A stretch of DNA of 64,000 bases, taken from contig NZ_FOVG01000003.1 in the NCBI RefSeq assembly GCF_900115075.1, forward strand, positions 62,001 to 126,000. The letters run 5' to 3'. The notes under the pieces were generated by a model. That model was not told the DNA's origin. It saw only the letters and a program-made list of their open reading frames with translations, and searched no databases. How positions within the stretch are numbered: the first letter of the stretch is position 1; the number at the start of each line of letters is the position of its first letter. Position numbers and translations under genes: made by a program. Origin of the DNA: Candidatus Pantoea varia. GTDB lineage: Bacteria > Pseudomonadota > Gammaproteobacteria > Enterobacterales > Enterobacteriaceae. This document shows positions 35,281 to 44,537 of the stretch, piece by piece.

Positions 35281-37821
35281 TTACTGGCAAACCGCTGAGA
35301 CCAGTCTGACCGGATTAGTGCCGCTGGCGGCAGGCAGGCGGAACGGCGCGCGGCAGCTTTTCTGCACGCCATCTTCCTGCCACTTCACCTCGATGACGCC
35401 CTGAGCGGGGACACCGCTCAGATAGAGTTCGCCTTTTTCAGCGACGATACCGCTGGTGCTGCTGTTTTTTTCCTCTTCGGCGAGCGCGATTTGCCCCGTC
35501 GCACCGAAAGGCGGGAAGGCATCCTGCCAGGTCAGCGTGAACAGCACCCGATTGCCCACGTGGGTGGCATAGTCGGCCATCACAATGGCTCCGCGCGTAG
35601 GGATAGCCTTTTGCCCATCCAGTTCGACGTCAACGTTGTCGGGCAGCGTATCCGTTTCCAGTTCGATGGTATTTTCATGGTAAGGCGAGAGTGAGGGCAC
35701 AATCGCATAGCCGCGACCATCGGTGACCACATTGTTGCTGCTCTGAATGCCCACATCGGCCGTACCCGGCACGCGCACGATTGCGAAGGTGTCGCCCAGC
35801 GGCTGGCTCAGCGTAATGCCGTGTGCATGCGCGACGATGCCGCCCGACAGACCATAATTAAACTGAGTGCTGTGCCGATCGTGGCTGACCCCGGCATTGA
35901 CGCTACCGCGACTGCCGCGATAGTCCAGCGAGCCGTTGCTGTTCACATTCTGTCCCTGGCTGTCGTGGCCCTGTTGCAGGTTGTAGTGCAGGTTATTGTC
36001 CTGCAGCGCGCTGCCAGACAGGCTGACCTGTTGCGAGACATCCCCATCATTGCTGGCATTCATGCTGTAGCTGACGGCGCTATCTGGCAGCAGCGCGCTG
36101 AAGGGAATGGAGACATTAAAAGAGATCGCGCGGTCAGCTTTACGGGCGCTGGTCGAGTCGGTGTAAAACCAGGCGACGCCCCAGGAAATGGCTTTGTAAT
36201 TGCTATAGAAGCCCAGATGCAGGGTGCGATCTTCGCTATTTGAACGCCAGTAGCGCTGCACATAGGCAGAGGCGCTGAGGCTGCCATAGTCACCGATACC
36301 CTGAGAGATCGAAATCTCCGAGCGACTGCGCTTGTTAGCGACGTAGCTTGCCGGGCTGGTCATTGCATTCGCTTCGCTGAAGGCATAGAAGCCGCTGGAG
36401 GAGTAGCGATAGCTTGCCATGCTGAAGGTGGTATTGGTTGAGGCGAAGTTTTTCTGGTACTGCGCGCGCACTGAATGACCACTGCTGCTCTGGCCCTGCG
36501 GCAAGCGGGTTTTGGCTACGGTTACATCGGTCCCGAGTGAGCCAAAATCGCCCAGGCTTTTACCCAGACCCGCCGCCACAGCGTGATAGTTCTGTGCGAG
36601 CTGCACGCCACCAAAGGCGGTAAAGTCATGCGGCAATCCGTAGAAGAGCGTGGTTTGCACAAACTCAGGTGAACGCAGATTGTTACTACCTGAATAGTGA
36701 TAACGACCGCCACTGATACTGTATTTTAGATGCCCCTGACGCAGCATAAAGGGCACCGCAGAGTAAGGCTGGGTGAAGGTGCGCACCGTGCCATCGCTTT
36801 CATGGATAGTAATGTCGAGATCACCGCTCTGTGCGGTGGGATAGAGATCTTTGATTTCGAATGCACCCGGTGCGACTACAGTTTCATAAATCACGTAGCC
36901 ATGCTGAGTTACCGTCACACGCGCATTGCTATGGGCAATGCCGTGGATCACCGGGGCAAAGCCGCGCTGACTCTCAGGAAGCATGGTGTCATCAGACATG
37001 ATCTGCACACCGCGAAACTGCACGCTGTCAAAAACGTCGCCGGAGGTGTAAGTATCCCCTACCCTGAACTGGCTTTTCAGTGTCTTAAGATCCCGCTCCA
37101 GATACGTGGTCTGGGATTGCCAGTGACTGACCCGATCGTAGCGCCAGGTGGCGGTGTTACGAAGGCGCCATGCACCAAAATTGGCCCCACTCTGCAGGCT
37201 GAGCAGCGTCGAGTTCCAGCGGTCGCTCTCATTACGGCTGCTGCTGCCGGTGAGGTTGTAGTTCACAAAAGCCGCCGATACGCCCTCATCCCAGCTCGCA
37301 GGATCGACATAATCGCGATCTTTTATCTTCAGGGCGATCTGGGGAATTGAGAGATTCAACTGCTGGTGCGCAAAATCAAACTCTGTCGAAGCATCGGGGA
37401 TGAAATCACCTAACTCGTCAATGGCCTCATCTTTCTTCAGACGGCTGAACGCAGAGAAACCCTGTACGTTCACCCCCATCGCTGACAGTTCTTCCGCCGT
37501 CATTTGCGGAACCAGTCCCTTTTTGCCCTGGATAAAAGTCACATCGCGACTATCGATCACTCTGTTGTTAATCAACAGCGTGACATGATAGGTGCCGGGT
37601 TGCTGGCCGCCTTCACGGGCGAAATAATGGAGATCGGCAGCGTTATGTTGATCGGAGGAAAATTCCAGCGCCGCCGGATTAAAATAGTCATCCGCCCTTG
37701 CACCGCGCAGTGGGCAGAACAAAATCAGCATCAGACCCGGAACACCCACCCGCCAGGGAGAGGCATAAAGCGGTTTTGCGTGCCTTCTCTTCCCAATCTG
37801 AGTCTGTTGAGTGACTTTCAC
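35281..37821 (-). CDS. Outer-membrane fimbrial usher (FimD family)
   Basis: This 846-residue usher secretes and assembles pilus subunits through the outer membrane. A signal peptide ends near residue 43 (ARA-DDYFNPAAL, the standard usher N-terminus). A long beta-barrel with a plug domain follows, and two C-terminal domains end with the KSCRAPFRLP segment near 820. The length is normal for the family. It lies 16 bases upstream of the adhesin gene and 42 bases downstream of the chaperone gene in one operon. Confidence 0.95.
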   Translation of the reverse strand: MKVTQQTQIGKRRHAKPLYASPWRVGVPGLMLILFCPLRGARADDYFNPAALEFSSDQHNAADLHYFAREGGQQPGTYHVTLLINNRVIDSRDVTFIQGKKGLVPQMTAEELSAMGVNVQGFSAFSRLKKDEAIDELGDFIPDASTEFDFAHQQLNLSIPQIALKIKDRDYVDPASWDEGVSAAFVNYNLTGSSSRNESDRWNSTLLSLQSGANFGAWRLRNTATWRYDRVSHWQSQTTYLERDLKTLKSQFRVGDTYTSGDVFDSVQFRGVQIMSDDTMLPESQRGFAPVIHGIAHSNARVTVTQHGYVIYETVVAPGAFEIKDLYPTAQSGDLDITIHESDGTVRTFTQPYSAVPFMLRQGHLKYSISGGRYHYSGSNNLRSPEFVQTTLFYGLPHDFTAFGGVQLAQNYHAVAAGLGKSLGDFGSLGTDVTVAKTRLPQGQSSSGHSVRAQYQKNFASTNTTFSMASYRYSSSGFYAFSEANAMTSPASYVANKRSRSEISISQGIGDYGSLSASAYVQRYWRSNSEDRTLHLGFYSNYKAISWGVAWFYTDSTSARKADRAISFNVSIPFSALLPDSAVSYSMNASNDGDVSQQVSLSGSALQDNNLHYNLQQGHDSQGQNVNSNGSLDYRGSRGSVNAGVSHDRHSTQFNYGLSGGIVAHAHGITLSQPLGDTFAIVRVPGTADVGIQSSNNVVTDGRGYAIVPSLSPYHENTIELETDTLPDNVDVELDGQKAIPTRGAIVMADYATHVGNRVLFTLTWQDAFPPFGATGQIALAEEEKNSSTSGIVAEKGELYLSGVPAQGVIEVKWQEDGVQKSCRAPFRLPAASGTNPVRLVSAVCQ

Positions 37822-37863
37822 TGTTGCTGCCCCGGATTCAAATCAAATTTTTTAATAAAACGA

Positions 37864-38538
37864 TTAGCGCGTGCGTTGTTCAGTGATGCCGCCGTAGTCA
37901 TTAATGGCTGACCAACTCACTACACCGGAATCGGCTACGTTCCAGTGGCGATCTTCACCCGGGCCAATCATGCCAGGATCTTTGATAGCGTGATGATTAA
38001 TGCTGAGCGAATAAAATGAGACAAAGTAAGGCGTTGGGTTATGTGCTATAAGCTGATTACCTTCATGGCGGAATGAAATCTGTTGCCAGGCGTCAGCCGG
38101 CTTACCCGCCAATCCTTTAGGCCGATAAAAAAGCTTAAATTTCGATTTAATATTGACCTGAAGCTGATTACTTTTATCGCGCGGCGTGGGTGAAATAGAT
38201 TTTACATTCAGCCAGAAGACTGATTCATGATCTTTCGGCAGGGGCATTCCCAGATAATTAATCCTTAACAGATTCTCTTTTCCTGCATCCAGGCGGAAGA
38301 GTGGTGGTGTGACAATAAAAGGCACGCGGGCGTGATTATCTGAATTAAAATTCTCTATCCAGGATTCAACCAGATAGGGGATAGTTTTATCCTGATTGGT
38401 GACGGAAAGCGTTGCCTCTTTTTTTCCTTCTGAAAAAATAATACGCGTCCCTCCCATCACAACACCCGCATGAGCAGCCATGCTCAGCATACACGCAGAG
38501 AAAAGCGAAATAAGTCTTATTATCTTAAACATAGTCAT
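37864..38538 (-). CDS. Periplasmic fimbrial chaperone (PapD/FimC family)
   Basis: This 224-residue protein has a signal peptide of about 24 residues followed by the two-domain immunoglobulin-like chaperone fold. Landmarks are GVVMGGTRIIFSEGKKEATLSVTNQ near 25-50, YLVESWIENF near 55 and the PLFRLDAGKENLLRI block near 81-95. It donates a strand to fold subunits and delivers them to the usher. Two nearby ATG codons (38538 and 38532) are equally likely starts. Confidence 0.94.
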   Translation of the reverse strand: MTMFKIIRLISLFSACMLSMAAHAGVVMGGTRIIFSEGKKEATLSVTNQDKTIPYLVESWIENFNSDNHARVPFIVTPPLFRLDAGKENLLRINYLGMPLPKDHESVFWLNVKSISPTPRDKSNQLQVNIKSKFKLFYRPKGLAGKPADAWQQISFRHEGNQLIAHNPTPYFVSFYSLSINHHAIKDPGMIGPGEDRHWNVADSGVVSWSAINDYGGITEQRTR

Positions 38539-38586
38539 TTACGCCGTTGATATTTGAGAGGGAAGCAGGGTTGCCCCTGCTATTAA

Positions 38587-39177
38587 TCAGTTATAAACCA
38601 TCACAAAGTTCGAAACTGAATTGGCCTTGCCGACAGTAATGGTATTACCGTCACTTTTGTAGTCAGCGAAGAAATTCAGGTCAGCAGAACCGCCATCTGT
38701 ACCCGCTACTACATTGACCGCTTTAGAGATCGAGCCAATCGCTATTGCCGTAGTGCGGTCAGCTTCATAAAGTTTAATACCCACACCGGTAGCGCTGCCA
38801 TCAGTCACTTTCAGCAGCGTATTGTCACCGGTATCTTTATCGCCATCGAACAGTACAGCCACGGTGTTAACCGAAGAAGGGCAGTCCTTAACAGAAATAG
38901 TGAACGGCGTTTCCGTGGTTTCGGTGCGGCTTTCGAAATACGATTTTGCCCACTTACCTAAATCTACGGTCTGGCTTTTACTGGCGGTAGAAACGTCACA
39001 GGAAACATCGGTAATTTCACCGGTAAATTTCACTTCACCACCTGCACCCTGGGTGCCAGCAGAGGTTCCAGGATTTGGATTAATCGGTGATGGGCCATCA
39101 GCAGGCGTTGCTAATACCGATCCGGAAATCATAAGGCCAGCCAGTGCCATTGGCAGAATACGTTTTCTGATATTCAT
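38587..39177 (-). CDS. Major fimbrial subunit
   Basis: This 196-residue pilin has a signal peptide of about 24 residues. The usual paired cysteines are in EITDVSCDVST and VKDCPSSV, and the C-terminal strand ends NFVMVYN. The sequence after the signal is Pro/Gly-rich. The ATG at 39177 is preferred over an adjacent in-frame TTG. It is the first gene of the subunit-chaperone-usher-adhesin operon and presumably the most abundant product. The tandem repeats at 39314-39350 are candidate control sites. Confidence 0.92.
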   Translation of the reverse strand: MNIRKRILPMALAGLMISGSVLATPADGPSPINPNPGTSAGTQGAGGEVKFTGEITDVSCDVSTASKSQTVDLGKWAKSYFESRTETTETPFTISVKDCPSSVNTVAVLFDGDKDTGDNTLLKVTDGSATGVGIKLYEADRTTAIAIGSISKAVNVVAGTDGGSADLNFFADYKSDGNTITVGKANSVSNFVMVYN

Positions 39178-39180
39178 CAA

Positions 39181-39650
39181 ACCTGTCTCTTTTCAATACA
39201 CGCAAAGTGGCTGGAATCAGCCACCTGATAGATATGCATTTTTAAAAATGCGCCAACACAACAACCCAAGGTCTATTATGTTGCCCCATATTAGCGCTTC
39301 ACAGCTATATAAAAGATAAACGGCTCGTTATAGAAGATAAACAGCTCGTTTCGTTACGGTCAAAAATAATAGATCGGACATTTTTCATGTTCTGGATCAA
39401 GTTTCAGGAATTTAAGAAAAAGATTAATCAGACAGCTCGCTTCATTTATAAAATAATATATTTACCTTTGCAGTACTTTATATTTACTTTAAATATTTGT
39501 AGGTTCCAGAATGGGAATATATTTTTCGATGTGCGGAAAAGAGTGCAGAAGTGATGCTCAACAATAGCCCGCAACGATCATTCATGATGATGAAATAGCC
39601 AGCGAGTGAGATTATTCGGGGGCAATGATAGTCAGGTCAGCCAGTGTGAC
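39181..39650. other. AT-rich regulatory region upstream of the fimbrial operon
   Basis: This 470-base stretch without genes is more AT-rich than its surroundings, especially 39350-39540. It holds the tandem repeat at 39314-39350 and presumably the fimbrial promoter. The low GC content would suit H-NS silencing; this is inference. No invertible element with flanking inverted repeats was seen. Confidence 0.6.
39314..39350. repeat. Tandem 16-bp direct repeat, 21-bp period, before fimbrial genes
   Basis: AGATAAACGGCTCGTT (39314-39329) recurs as AGATAAACAGCTCGTT (39335-39350), 15 of 16 identical. The 21-base period is two helical turns, so a protein dimer could bind both copies on one face. It lies 137-173 bases upstream of the pilin start. 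Confidence 0.7.
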
Positions 39651-39920
39651 TTAAAGCAACTCGTGATCCATCGGCGTGCGAAAAGCGTGGCGTGCGGCGA
39701 TCATCAACTGACTGGCTGTCACGGTGGTGGGTAGTCGCATCAGAATTTTGCTCGCCTGCCAGTAACAGAGCACCATGACCTCATCCTCCTCCTGTTCGGC
39801 CAGTTCTTGCAGCCGGAGGCGCAGTGACAACACATCAATAGTCTGCTGCTCATCCAGCATGTCAGAGATCGTCTGGTTGATGACGCGATGGAGAGTTTTC
39901 CAGGTGAGATCGGTATGCAA
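39651..39920 (-). CDS. Small acidic helical protein, unknown (89 residues)
   Basis: This 89-residue frame has an AGAGG ribosome binding site upstream at slightly long spacing. It is mostly helical and acidic in the middle (LQELAEQEEDEVMVL) and ends PMDHELL. No signal peptide or known motif is visible. Its size recalls the small regulators often found near enterobacterial surface-structure operons, but I cannot show homology. Confidence 0.55.
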   Translation of the reverse strand: MHTDLTWKTLHRVINQTISDMLDEQQTIDVLSLRLRLQELAEQEEDEVMVLCYWQASKILMRLPTTVTASQLMIAARHAFRTPMDHELL

Positions 39921-40236
39921 AATAAACCTCTTCTAACGCTAATCGGCTCAGGGCAGACAGGCAGCAGGGAAGGAGCAAAAATGGCTTCATAATTTAGAGA
40001 GCAAACTCTGCTGATAACTATAGCTGCTCATGAGCGGCGATGCAGGGCCAGCTGTTGAGAATGCCAAAGCGGATAATTCTAACGACTAATGGCCCTGCCT
40101 GTCGCCTGTTACGCGCAGGTCAGCGGCTGATTGCTGATTTTTGTAACAATTACGGCTGATTCTTAACTGGCTGAAGCAGAGAGGATTTGCCAGGGTAAAT
40201 ACCCTTCCCGTTCCGTTTATCTTTAAGGAGTAATAG
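39921..40236. other. Non-coding region before the DsbA-like gene
   Basis: This is 316 bases between divergent genes. An AAGGAG ribosome binding site stands before the ATG at 40237. Nothing else is clear. Confidence 0.5.
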
Positions 40237-40779
40237 ATGAGTCAGCATGCTGATGCACTGGTCTGGGGCCACGGCCCGGCGATCTTCGACGTCTTTCTGG
40301 AACCCACCTGTCCTTTTTCGGTGCGTACATTCAATAAATTAGACGCCTTACTGGCGCATGCGGGTGAAGATAAGATCACCGTGAAGATCCGGCTGCAATC
40401 TCAGCCGTGGCATCTCTATTCCGGGCTGATTGTGCGCTACATTCTTGCCGCCGCCTGCGAAAGTAAAGAGGCAGCGAAGAAGGTGATGCAGGCGGTGGCC
40501 GATCATCGTGAAGAGTTTGAATTTACCGATCACTGTACCGGCCCGAACCGCGAGGCCACACCGAATCAGATTCTGGCCCGCCTGAAAGAGTACAGTGGCG
40601 TCGATGCCAGCACCGCATTTGATCAGCCTGATCTGCAGACCGCCATTAAATGGCACTGCAAATATGCCCGCCAGAACGGTATTCACGTTTCACCGACCTT
40701 TATGGTTAATGGCCTGGTGCAGCCTGAGCTCAGCAGCGGTGACGACATTGAGCACTGGGCAAGCGTTCTGATGGGTTAG
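40237..40779 (+). CDS. DsbA-like thioredoxin-fold protein with CPFS active site
   Basis: This 180-residue protein has the DsbA/thioredoxin_4 fold. A strand and motif FLEPTCPFSVRTFNKLD near 20-36 is followed by a helical insertion and the cis-proline loop in GIHVSPTFMVNG near 152-163. The usual CxxC is reduced to C25-P-F-S, so only one redox cysteine remains. No signal peptide is present, so it should be cytoplasmic. It may act as a monothiol reductase or glutathione-dependent enzyme, or may have lost oxidase activity. The substrate is unknown. Confidence 0.82.
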   Translation: MSQHADALVWGHGPAIFDVFLEPTCPFSVRTFNKLDALLAHAGEDKITVKIRLQSQPWHLYSGLIVRYILAAACESKEAAKKVMQAVADHREEFEFTDHCTGPNREATPNQILARLKEYSGVDASTAFDQPDLQTAIKWHCKYARQNGIHVSPTFMVNGLVQPELSSGDDIEHWASVLMG

Positions 40780-41001
40780 TTTTGTGCGCGGCCGCAACGG
40801 GCCGCGCCAGACTGTCTCTCTCCTTTGCGATCCTGCAAACACGTAATCTCAATATCCTGATAATTAAGCCTGTTTTCCCATGAGCAGGCCGGGTAAGCTG
40901 TACCATTATCAGCAGCATTTACACCGCTGCTACATCATCTTAACGGCGTCGCTGGCCTGTTTTTACGCCAGTCAGGCGCCTGATTCATTGAGGAATGACG
41001 G

Positions 41002-41415
41002 ATGCCGATGACGCTTGAACAGATACAGGACAAATATCCGGGTGCATTTACAGATGCATTTGGTGATTCCCCGGAATTAGCCAGCGAACTCGCGACGCTA
41101 ATTATTGCCGGAAAGAAGGTGGCCACCTGCGGTTCGTTACGCAGCTGGCAGGAGCAGGAAGCCTTGCCTCAGCCAGGGGGTTACAGCATTGTTCTGAACG
41201 GAGAAAAGCGGCCCGTCTGCGTGATCCGCACCACCGGATTGTTCCTGACGCGCTTTGATCGCGTGACGACAGAGATGGCGATGCTGGAGGGTGAAGGCGA
41301 TCTCAGCCTCGACCACTGGCGGCAGGAACATCAGCGCTACTTCGAGCGTGAAGGCTATTTCCACAGCGAAATGGAGCTGATCTTCGAAACGTTCCAGCTG
41401 GTCGAGGTGATGTAA
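41002..41415 (+). CDS. ASCH-domain protein
   Basis: This 137-residue protein has the ASCH (PUA-like) fold: AGKKVATCGSLRSWQEQE near 36-53, PVCVIRTTGLFLTRFDRV near 70-87, and DHWRQEHQRYFEREG near 103-117. ASCH proteins are RNA-binding or amidohydrolase-like (some hydrolyse N4-acetylcytidine). A GAGGA ribosome binding site supports the start. It converges with the thiazole cluster 9 bases away. Confidence 0.87.
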   Translation: MPMTLEQIQDKYPGAFTDAFGDSPELASELATLIIAGKKVATCGSLRSWQEQEALPQPGGYSIVLNGEKRPVCVIRTTGLFLTRFDRVTTEMAMLEGEGDLSLDHWRQEHQRYFEREGYFHSEMELIFETFQLVEVM

Positions 41416-41424
41416 ACCGGCACC

Positions 41425-42393
41425 TTATAGCGTGTTTGCTGCCATCAGCGCCAGCCGCGTAACGCCACGGGCAGCGAGGTTCTCCGCCGCCTGGGCCGCG
41501 CGCATACCACTGGCGCACACCAGCACCACGCGCTGATCCAACGGCGGCTGCCAGGCCGCTATCTGCTGCGGCAGAATCCGTAATACCTGCCCGGCCACAC
41601 TGACCGGTGCCTCCTCCACGCTGCGCAACTCCACAATACAATCGTCTTCCGTTAGCATAGGCCGATCGATAAACGGTATACCCGACGCGTCCGGCTCGGG
41701 TGCGTCGTCGAAACGGAATTGCCGCACATGCCAGTCCACAAAGTCGCAGTGAATCATGCAGCCGAGCGGCGAGGGCGTCAGCTTCAGCAATACGCTCAGC
41801 GCCATCTGCGCCTGCATGGCGCCCAGCGTTGCCACCGCAGGACCCATCACGCCAGCCGTGTTGCAGTTACCCGACGCCGCAGGCAACTGCGGGAACAGCG
41901 CGCGATAGCCGGGCGAACCCCCGCAGAATCCACCGACATAGCCTTTGCGACCCAACACCGACGCGCAGATCAGCGGCAGGCCGCGCGGATAGCAGATGTC
42001 CGAGAGCTGATAAGTGATGGCGAAGTTATCCGCCGCATCCACCACCAGATCGATACCCTCCAGCGCCTGCGGGAGATGACTGGCACTCAGCGAATGTGAA
42101 TGCGCCTCGACGCGGCAGTCAGGATTACGCTGCGCCAGCGCGCGCTGAGCACAGATTGCTTTGGGCTGACCCACATCGTCGACGCCAAACAGCGTCTGCC
42201 GGTGGAGGTTGTGCAACTCAACCCGATCGCCATCGTAAAGACGAATCAACCCGACGCCTGCGCCAGCCAGCAACGGTAGCAGCGTCGCGCTGAGCCCGCC
42301 CGCGCCGACCACCAGCACACGTGCCGCGCTCAGCCGCTGCTGCCCCACTTCGCCAATTTCCGGCAACATAGTCTGTCGCTGATAACGCTCCAT
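41425..42393 (-). CDS. thiF: ThiF-like ThiS adenylyltransferase with C-terminal rhodanese domain
   Basis: This 322-residue protein has two domains. Residues 1-225 are the E1/MoeB/ThiF adenylation fold (VVGAGGLSATLLPLLAGAG near 30-48, DAADNF near 119). They keep the sulfur-transfer-type cysteine in SGNCNTAGVMGP. The usual zinc CxxC in the CYRCLFP position is replaced by GYRALFP, so the structural zinc site appears lost. Residues about 235-322 form a rhodanese-like domain with active cysteine C293 in CASGMRA. It would adenylate ThiS and may itself supply the persulfide sulfur. Last gene of thiO-S-G-F. Confidence 0.9.
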   Translation of the reverse strand: MERYQRQTMLPEIGEVGQQRLSAARVLVVGAGGLSATLLPLLAGAGVGLIRLYDGDRVELHNLHRQTLFGVDDVGQPKAICAQRALAQRNPDCRVEAHSHSLSASHLPQALEGIDLVVDAADNFAITYQLSDICYPRGLPLICASVLGRKGYVGGFCGGSPGYRALFPQLPAASGNCNTAGVMGPAVATLGAMQAQMALSVLLKLTPSPLGCMIHCDFVDWHVRQFRFDDAPEPDASGIPFIDRPMLTEDDCIVELRSVEEAPVSVAGQVLRILPQQIAAWQPPLDQRVVLVCASGMRAAQAAENLAARGVTRLALMAANTL

Positions 42394-42402
42394 TGCCGCT
42401 CC

Positions 42403-43158
42403 TTAAAACTGTGCCAGACCAAAAATGGGCGTGGAGGCAAAGGCCATGTCGCGCTGCTCCATCAATCCCGCCTGAAACGCTTCGTGACCGCCATGGATTG
42501 CGGCAGCGAAGGCCCCGGCCATCCGCACCGGATCGCGCGCTTTTGCCACCGCCGTGTTGAGCAGCACGCCGTCAAAACCCATCTCCATTGCCTGCGCTGC
42601 CTGACCGGGCGCGCCGATGCCCGCATCAATTATCAGCGGGACATCTTTAAACCACGCACGCATGGCGCGTAGCCCTTCGATATTGCGCAGCCCCTGACCG
42701 GAGCCAATCGGCGCGCCCCATGGCATCAGCACCTTACAACCCGCTTCCAGCAGTTTCTCGCCGACAATCAGATCTTCGGTGGTGTAAGGAAAGACCTGGA
42801 AGCCGTCAGCGCAGAGGATCCGCGCGGCTTCGACCAGCGCAAAGGGGTCGGGTTGCAGCGTGTCGGCATGCCCGATGACCTCCAGCTTGATCCACGGCGT
42901 GTCGAACAGTTCACGCGCCATCTGCGCCGTCGTCACCGCCTCTTTCACCGTGTGGCAGCCTGCGGTATTAGGCAGAATGCGTTTGTTGAGCTGTTGCAGC
43001 AGCGAGCGGAAAGCACCGCCTTCACTGCCTTCCCGGCGCAGGCTGACAGTAATAATCTCCGCGCCTGACGCGTCGATCGCCTGATGCAGGATGTCCGGTG
43101 ATGGATATCCGGCGGTACCGAGCAGAAAGCGTGATTGCGGAGTGAATTCATAGAACAT
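42403..43158 (-). CDS. thiG: Thiazole synthase ThiG
   Basis: This 251-residue TIM-barrel enzyme condenses 1-deoxyxylulose-5-phosphate, dehydroglycine and ThiS thiocarboxylate into the thiamine thiazole phosphate. The Schiff-base lysine is K91 in WIKLEVIGH. The phosphate-binding block is [15 protein letters not shown] near 164-178, and [15 protein letters not shown] follows near 193. It starts 2 bases after thiS and ends 9 bases before thiF. Confidence 0.96.
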   Translation of the reverse strand: MFYEFTPQSRFLLGTAGYPSPDILHQAIDASGAEIITVSLRREGSEGGAFRSLLQQLNKRILPNTAGCHTVKEAVTTAQMARELFDTPWIKLEVIGHADTLQPDPFALVEAARILCADGFQVFPYTTEDLIVGEKLLEAGCKVLMPWGAPIGSGQGLRNIEGLRAMRAWFKDVPLIIDAGIGAPGQAAQAMEMGFDGVLLNTAVAKARDPVRMAGAFAAAIHGGHEAFQAGLMEQRDMAFASTPIFGLAQF

Positions 43159-43160
43159 GG

Positions 43161-43358
43161 TTAACCTCCCTGCATCGGTGACAGGATTTCCAGCTGGCTG
43201 CCCGCCTCAAGCGGCTGGCTGGCATAGCGGCTGCGCGGCACAAATTCACCGTTCAGCGCGGTGGCGACGGTGCGCGGGTCAATCTGCTGCTCCGCCATAA
43301 GCTCTGCCAGCGTGTCTGCATCGGTTTCAATCGTATGTCCATTAAGTTGAACTCGCAT
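43161..43358 (-). CDS. thiS: Sulfur carrier ThiS
   Basis: This 65-residue ubiquitin-like carrier ends in the functional Gly-Gly (SPMQGG). The C-terminus is adenylated by ThiF and converted to the thiocarboxylate that delivers sulfur to ThiG. It overlaps the end of thiO by 17 bases. Confidence 0.96.
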   Translation of the reverse strand: MRVQLNGHTIETDADTLAELMAEQQIDPRTVATALNGEFVPRSRYASQPLEAGSQLEILSPMQGG

Positions 43359-44286
43359 GAGTCATCTCCTGAGTAAGTTGCAGCATGAGTTTTTCAGCCA
43401 TAATCGGAGCCAGCAAGAAGCCGTGACGGTAAAGCCCGTTGAGCGAGAAACGCCCCTTTTCATAGCGGACTTCAGGCAGGTTCTGTCGATAAGCGGGACG
43501 CAGACCGGTGCCGCTCTCCACGATCCGCGCTTCGGCCAGCGCCGGATGCAGGCTATAAGCGGCACTGAGCAGCTCCATCATCGCTCTGGCACTGATCGGG
43601 CTGCTGTCGTGGCTTTCGACCATCGTGGCCCCCAGCATGAAGTGCCCGTCTGCACGCGGCACCAGATAGCAGGGAAAGCGTGGGTGCAGCAGCCGGACAG
43701 GACGGGAGAGTTGAACGTCGGGGGTCTTCAGGATCAGCATTTCACCCCGCACGGCGCGCAGCGCGGGTTGCTGGTCCGCGGCGTGGATACCACGGCAGTC
43801 AATGATTGTGCCGGTAGGTTTACCGCTGTGTAAGGGCACGCCAGCCTGTTGCAGTTTGTCGCGCAGTTGCTGCATCGCGCGGCGGGGATCGAGATGCGCC
43901 TCCGCCGCAAAAAACAGACCACGGGCAAAGCGATTTTCCAGCGCCGGTTCGATCTCTCCGGGCGCGACCCACTGATGATTCTGAGTCAGGCTGGCGAAGC
44001 GAGTCAGTTCGCGGCTGTCACGCGGTGGCGCAACCACCAGCGTGCCCTGCTGCTCCACGCCATCGACGCGTTGCGCCCACCAGCCCGCAGCATGCTGGCC
44101 CCACTCGATCACCTGCGGCGGCGCGCTTTCAGCTTCGCACCAGGGCGCGAGCATGCCGCCCGCCCAGTGTGAGGCGGCACGACAGTCAGGCTGTGTAATG
44201 ATTTCGACGCTTTCTCCCCGCTCCACAAGCAGTGTGGCGACGCACAGCCCGGCCACGCCGCTGCCAAGCACCGACCAGCGGCTCAT
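43342..44286 (-). CDS. thiO: Glycine oxidase ThiO
   Basis: This 314-residue FAD enzyme of the DAO family oxidises glycine to the imine used by ThiG. The dinucleotide motif is LGSGVAGLCVATLL at 7-20. The C-terminal block GTGLRPAYRQNLPEV near 276-290 and LNGLYRHGFLLAPIMAE are typical of ThiO. Its presence, instead of the anaerobic ThiH, makes thiazole formation here oxygen-dependent. ATG 44286 is preferred over a GTG nine bases upstream. It is the first gene after the TPP riboswitch. Confidence 0.92.
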   Translation of the reverse strand: MSRWSVLGSGVAGLCVATLLVERGESVEIITQPDCRAASHWAGGMLAPWCEAESAPPQVIEWGQHAAGWWAQRVDGVEQQGTLVVAPPRDSRELTRFASLTQNHQWVAPGEIEPALENRFARGLFFAAEAHLDPRRAMQQLRDKLQQAGVPLHSGKPTGTIIDCRGIHAADQQPALRAVRGEMLILKTPDVQLSRPVRLLHPRFPCYLVPRADGHFMLGATMVESHDSSPISARAMMELLSAAYSLHPALAEARIVESGTGLRPAYRQNLPEVRYEKGRFSLNGLYRHGFLLAPIMAEKLMLQLTQEMTHASST

Positions 44287-44427
44287 GATGTCCACCGGCG
44301 AGGAAGAAAGAGATTCAGGTTGAGATATTTCACTTTGGCCTCGTTATCAGTTAACGAAGACCCGTGATACGGAGGGAAAAGGCAGAGACGTCGCGAATGC
44401 ACCCCTGCGGCAAGTATCTGATGCGAT

Positions 44428-44534
44428 ACCCGTCTTCCTACGCCAGTATCAACTGGGTCAGGTTCTAAGGGTCGCTAAGCCGCGCGATGCGCTATTAGCC
44501 TCTCAGTCTCTCTGGCGAGACTCCCCTGACGGGT
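44428..44534 (-). promoter_or_regulatory. TPP riboswitch (THI element)
   Basis: On the minus strand the leader contains the hallmark CTGAGAGG, later ACCCTTAGAACCTGA, then ACTGGCGTAGGAAG. These are the conserved pyrimidine- and pyrophosphate-sensor parts of the thi box. The closing helix P1 forms between ACCCGTC (44534-44528) and GACGGGT (44434-44428). It ends about 142 bases before thiO and should repress thiOSGF when thiamine diphosphate is present. Confidence 0.95.
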
Positions 44535-44537
44535 TTA

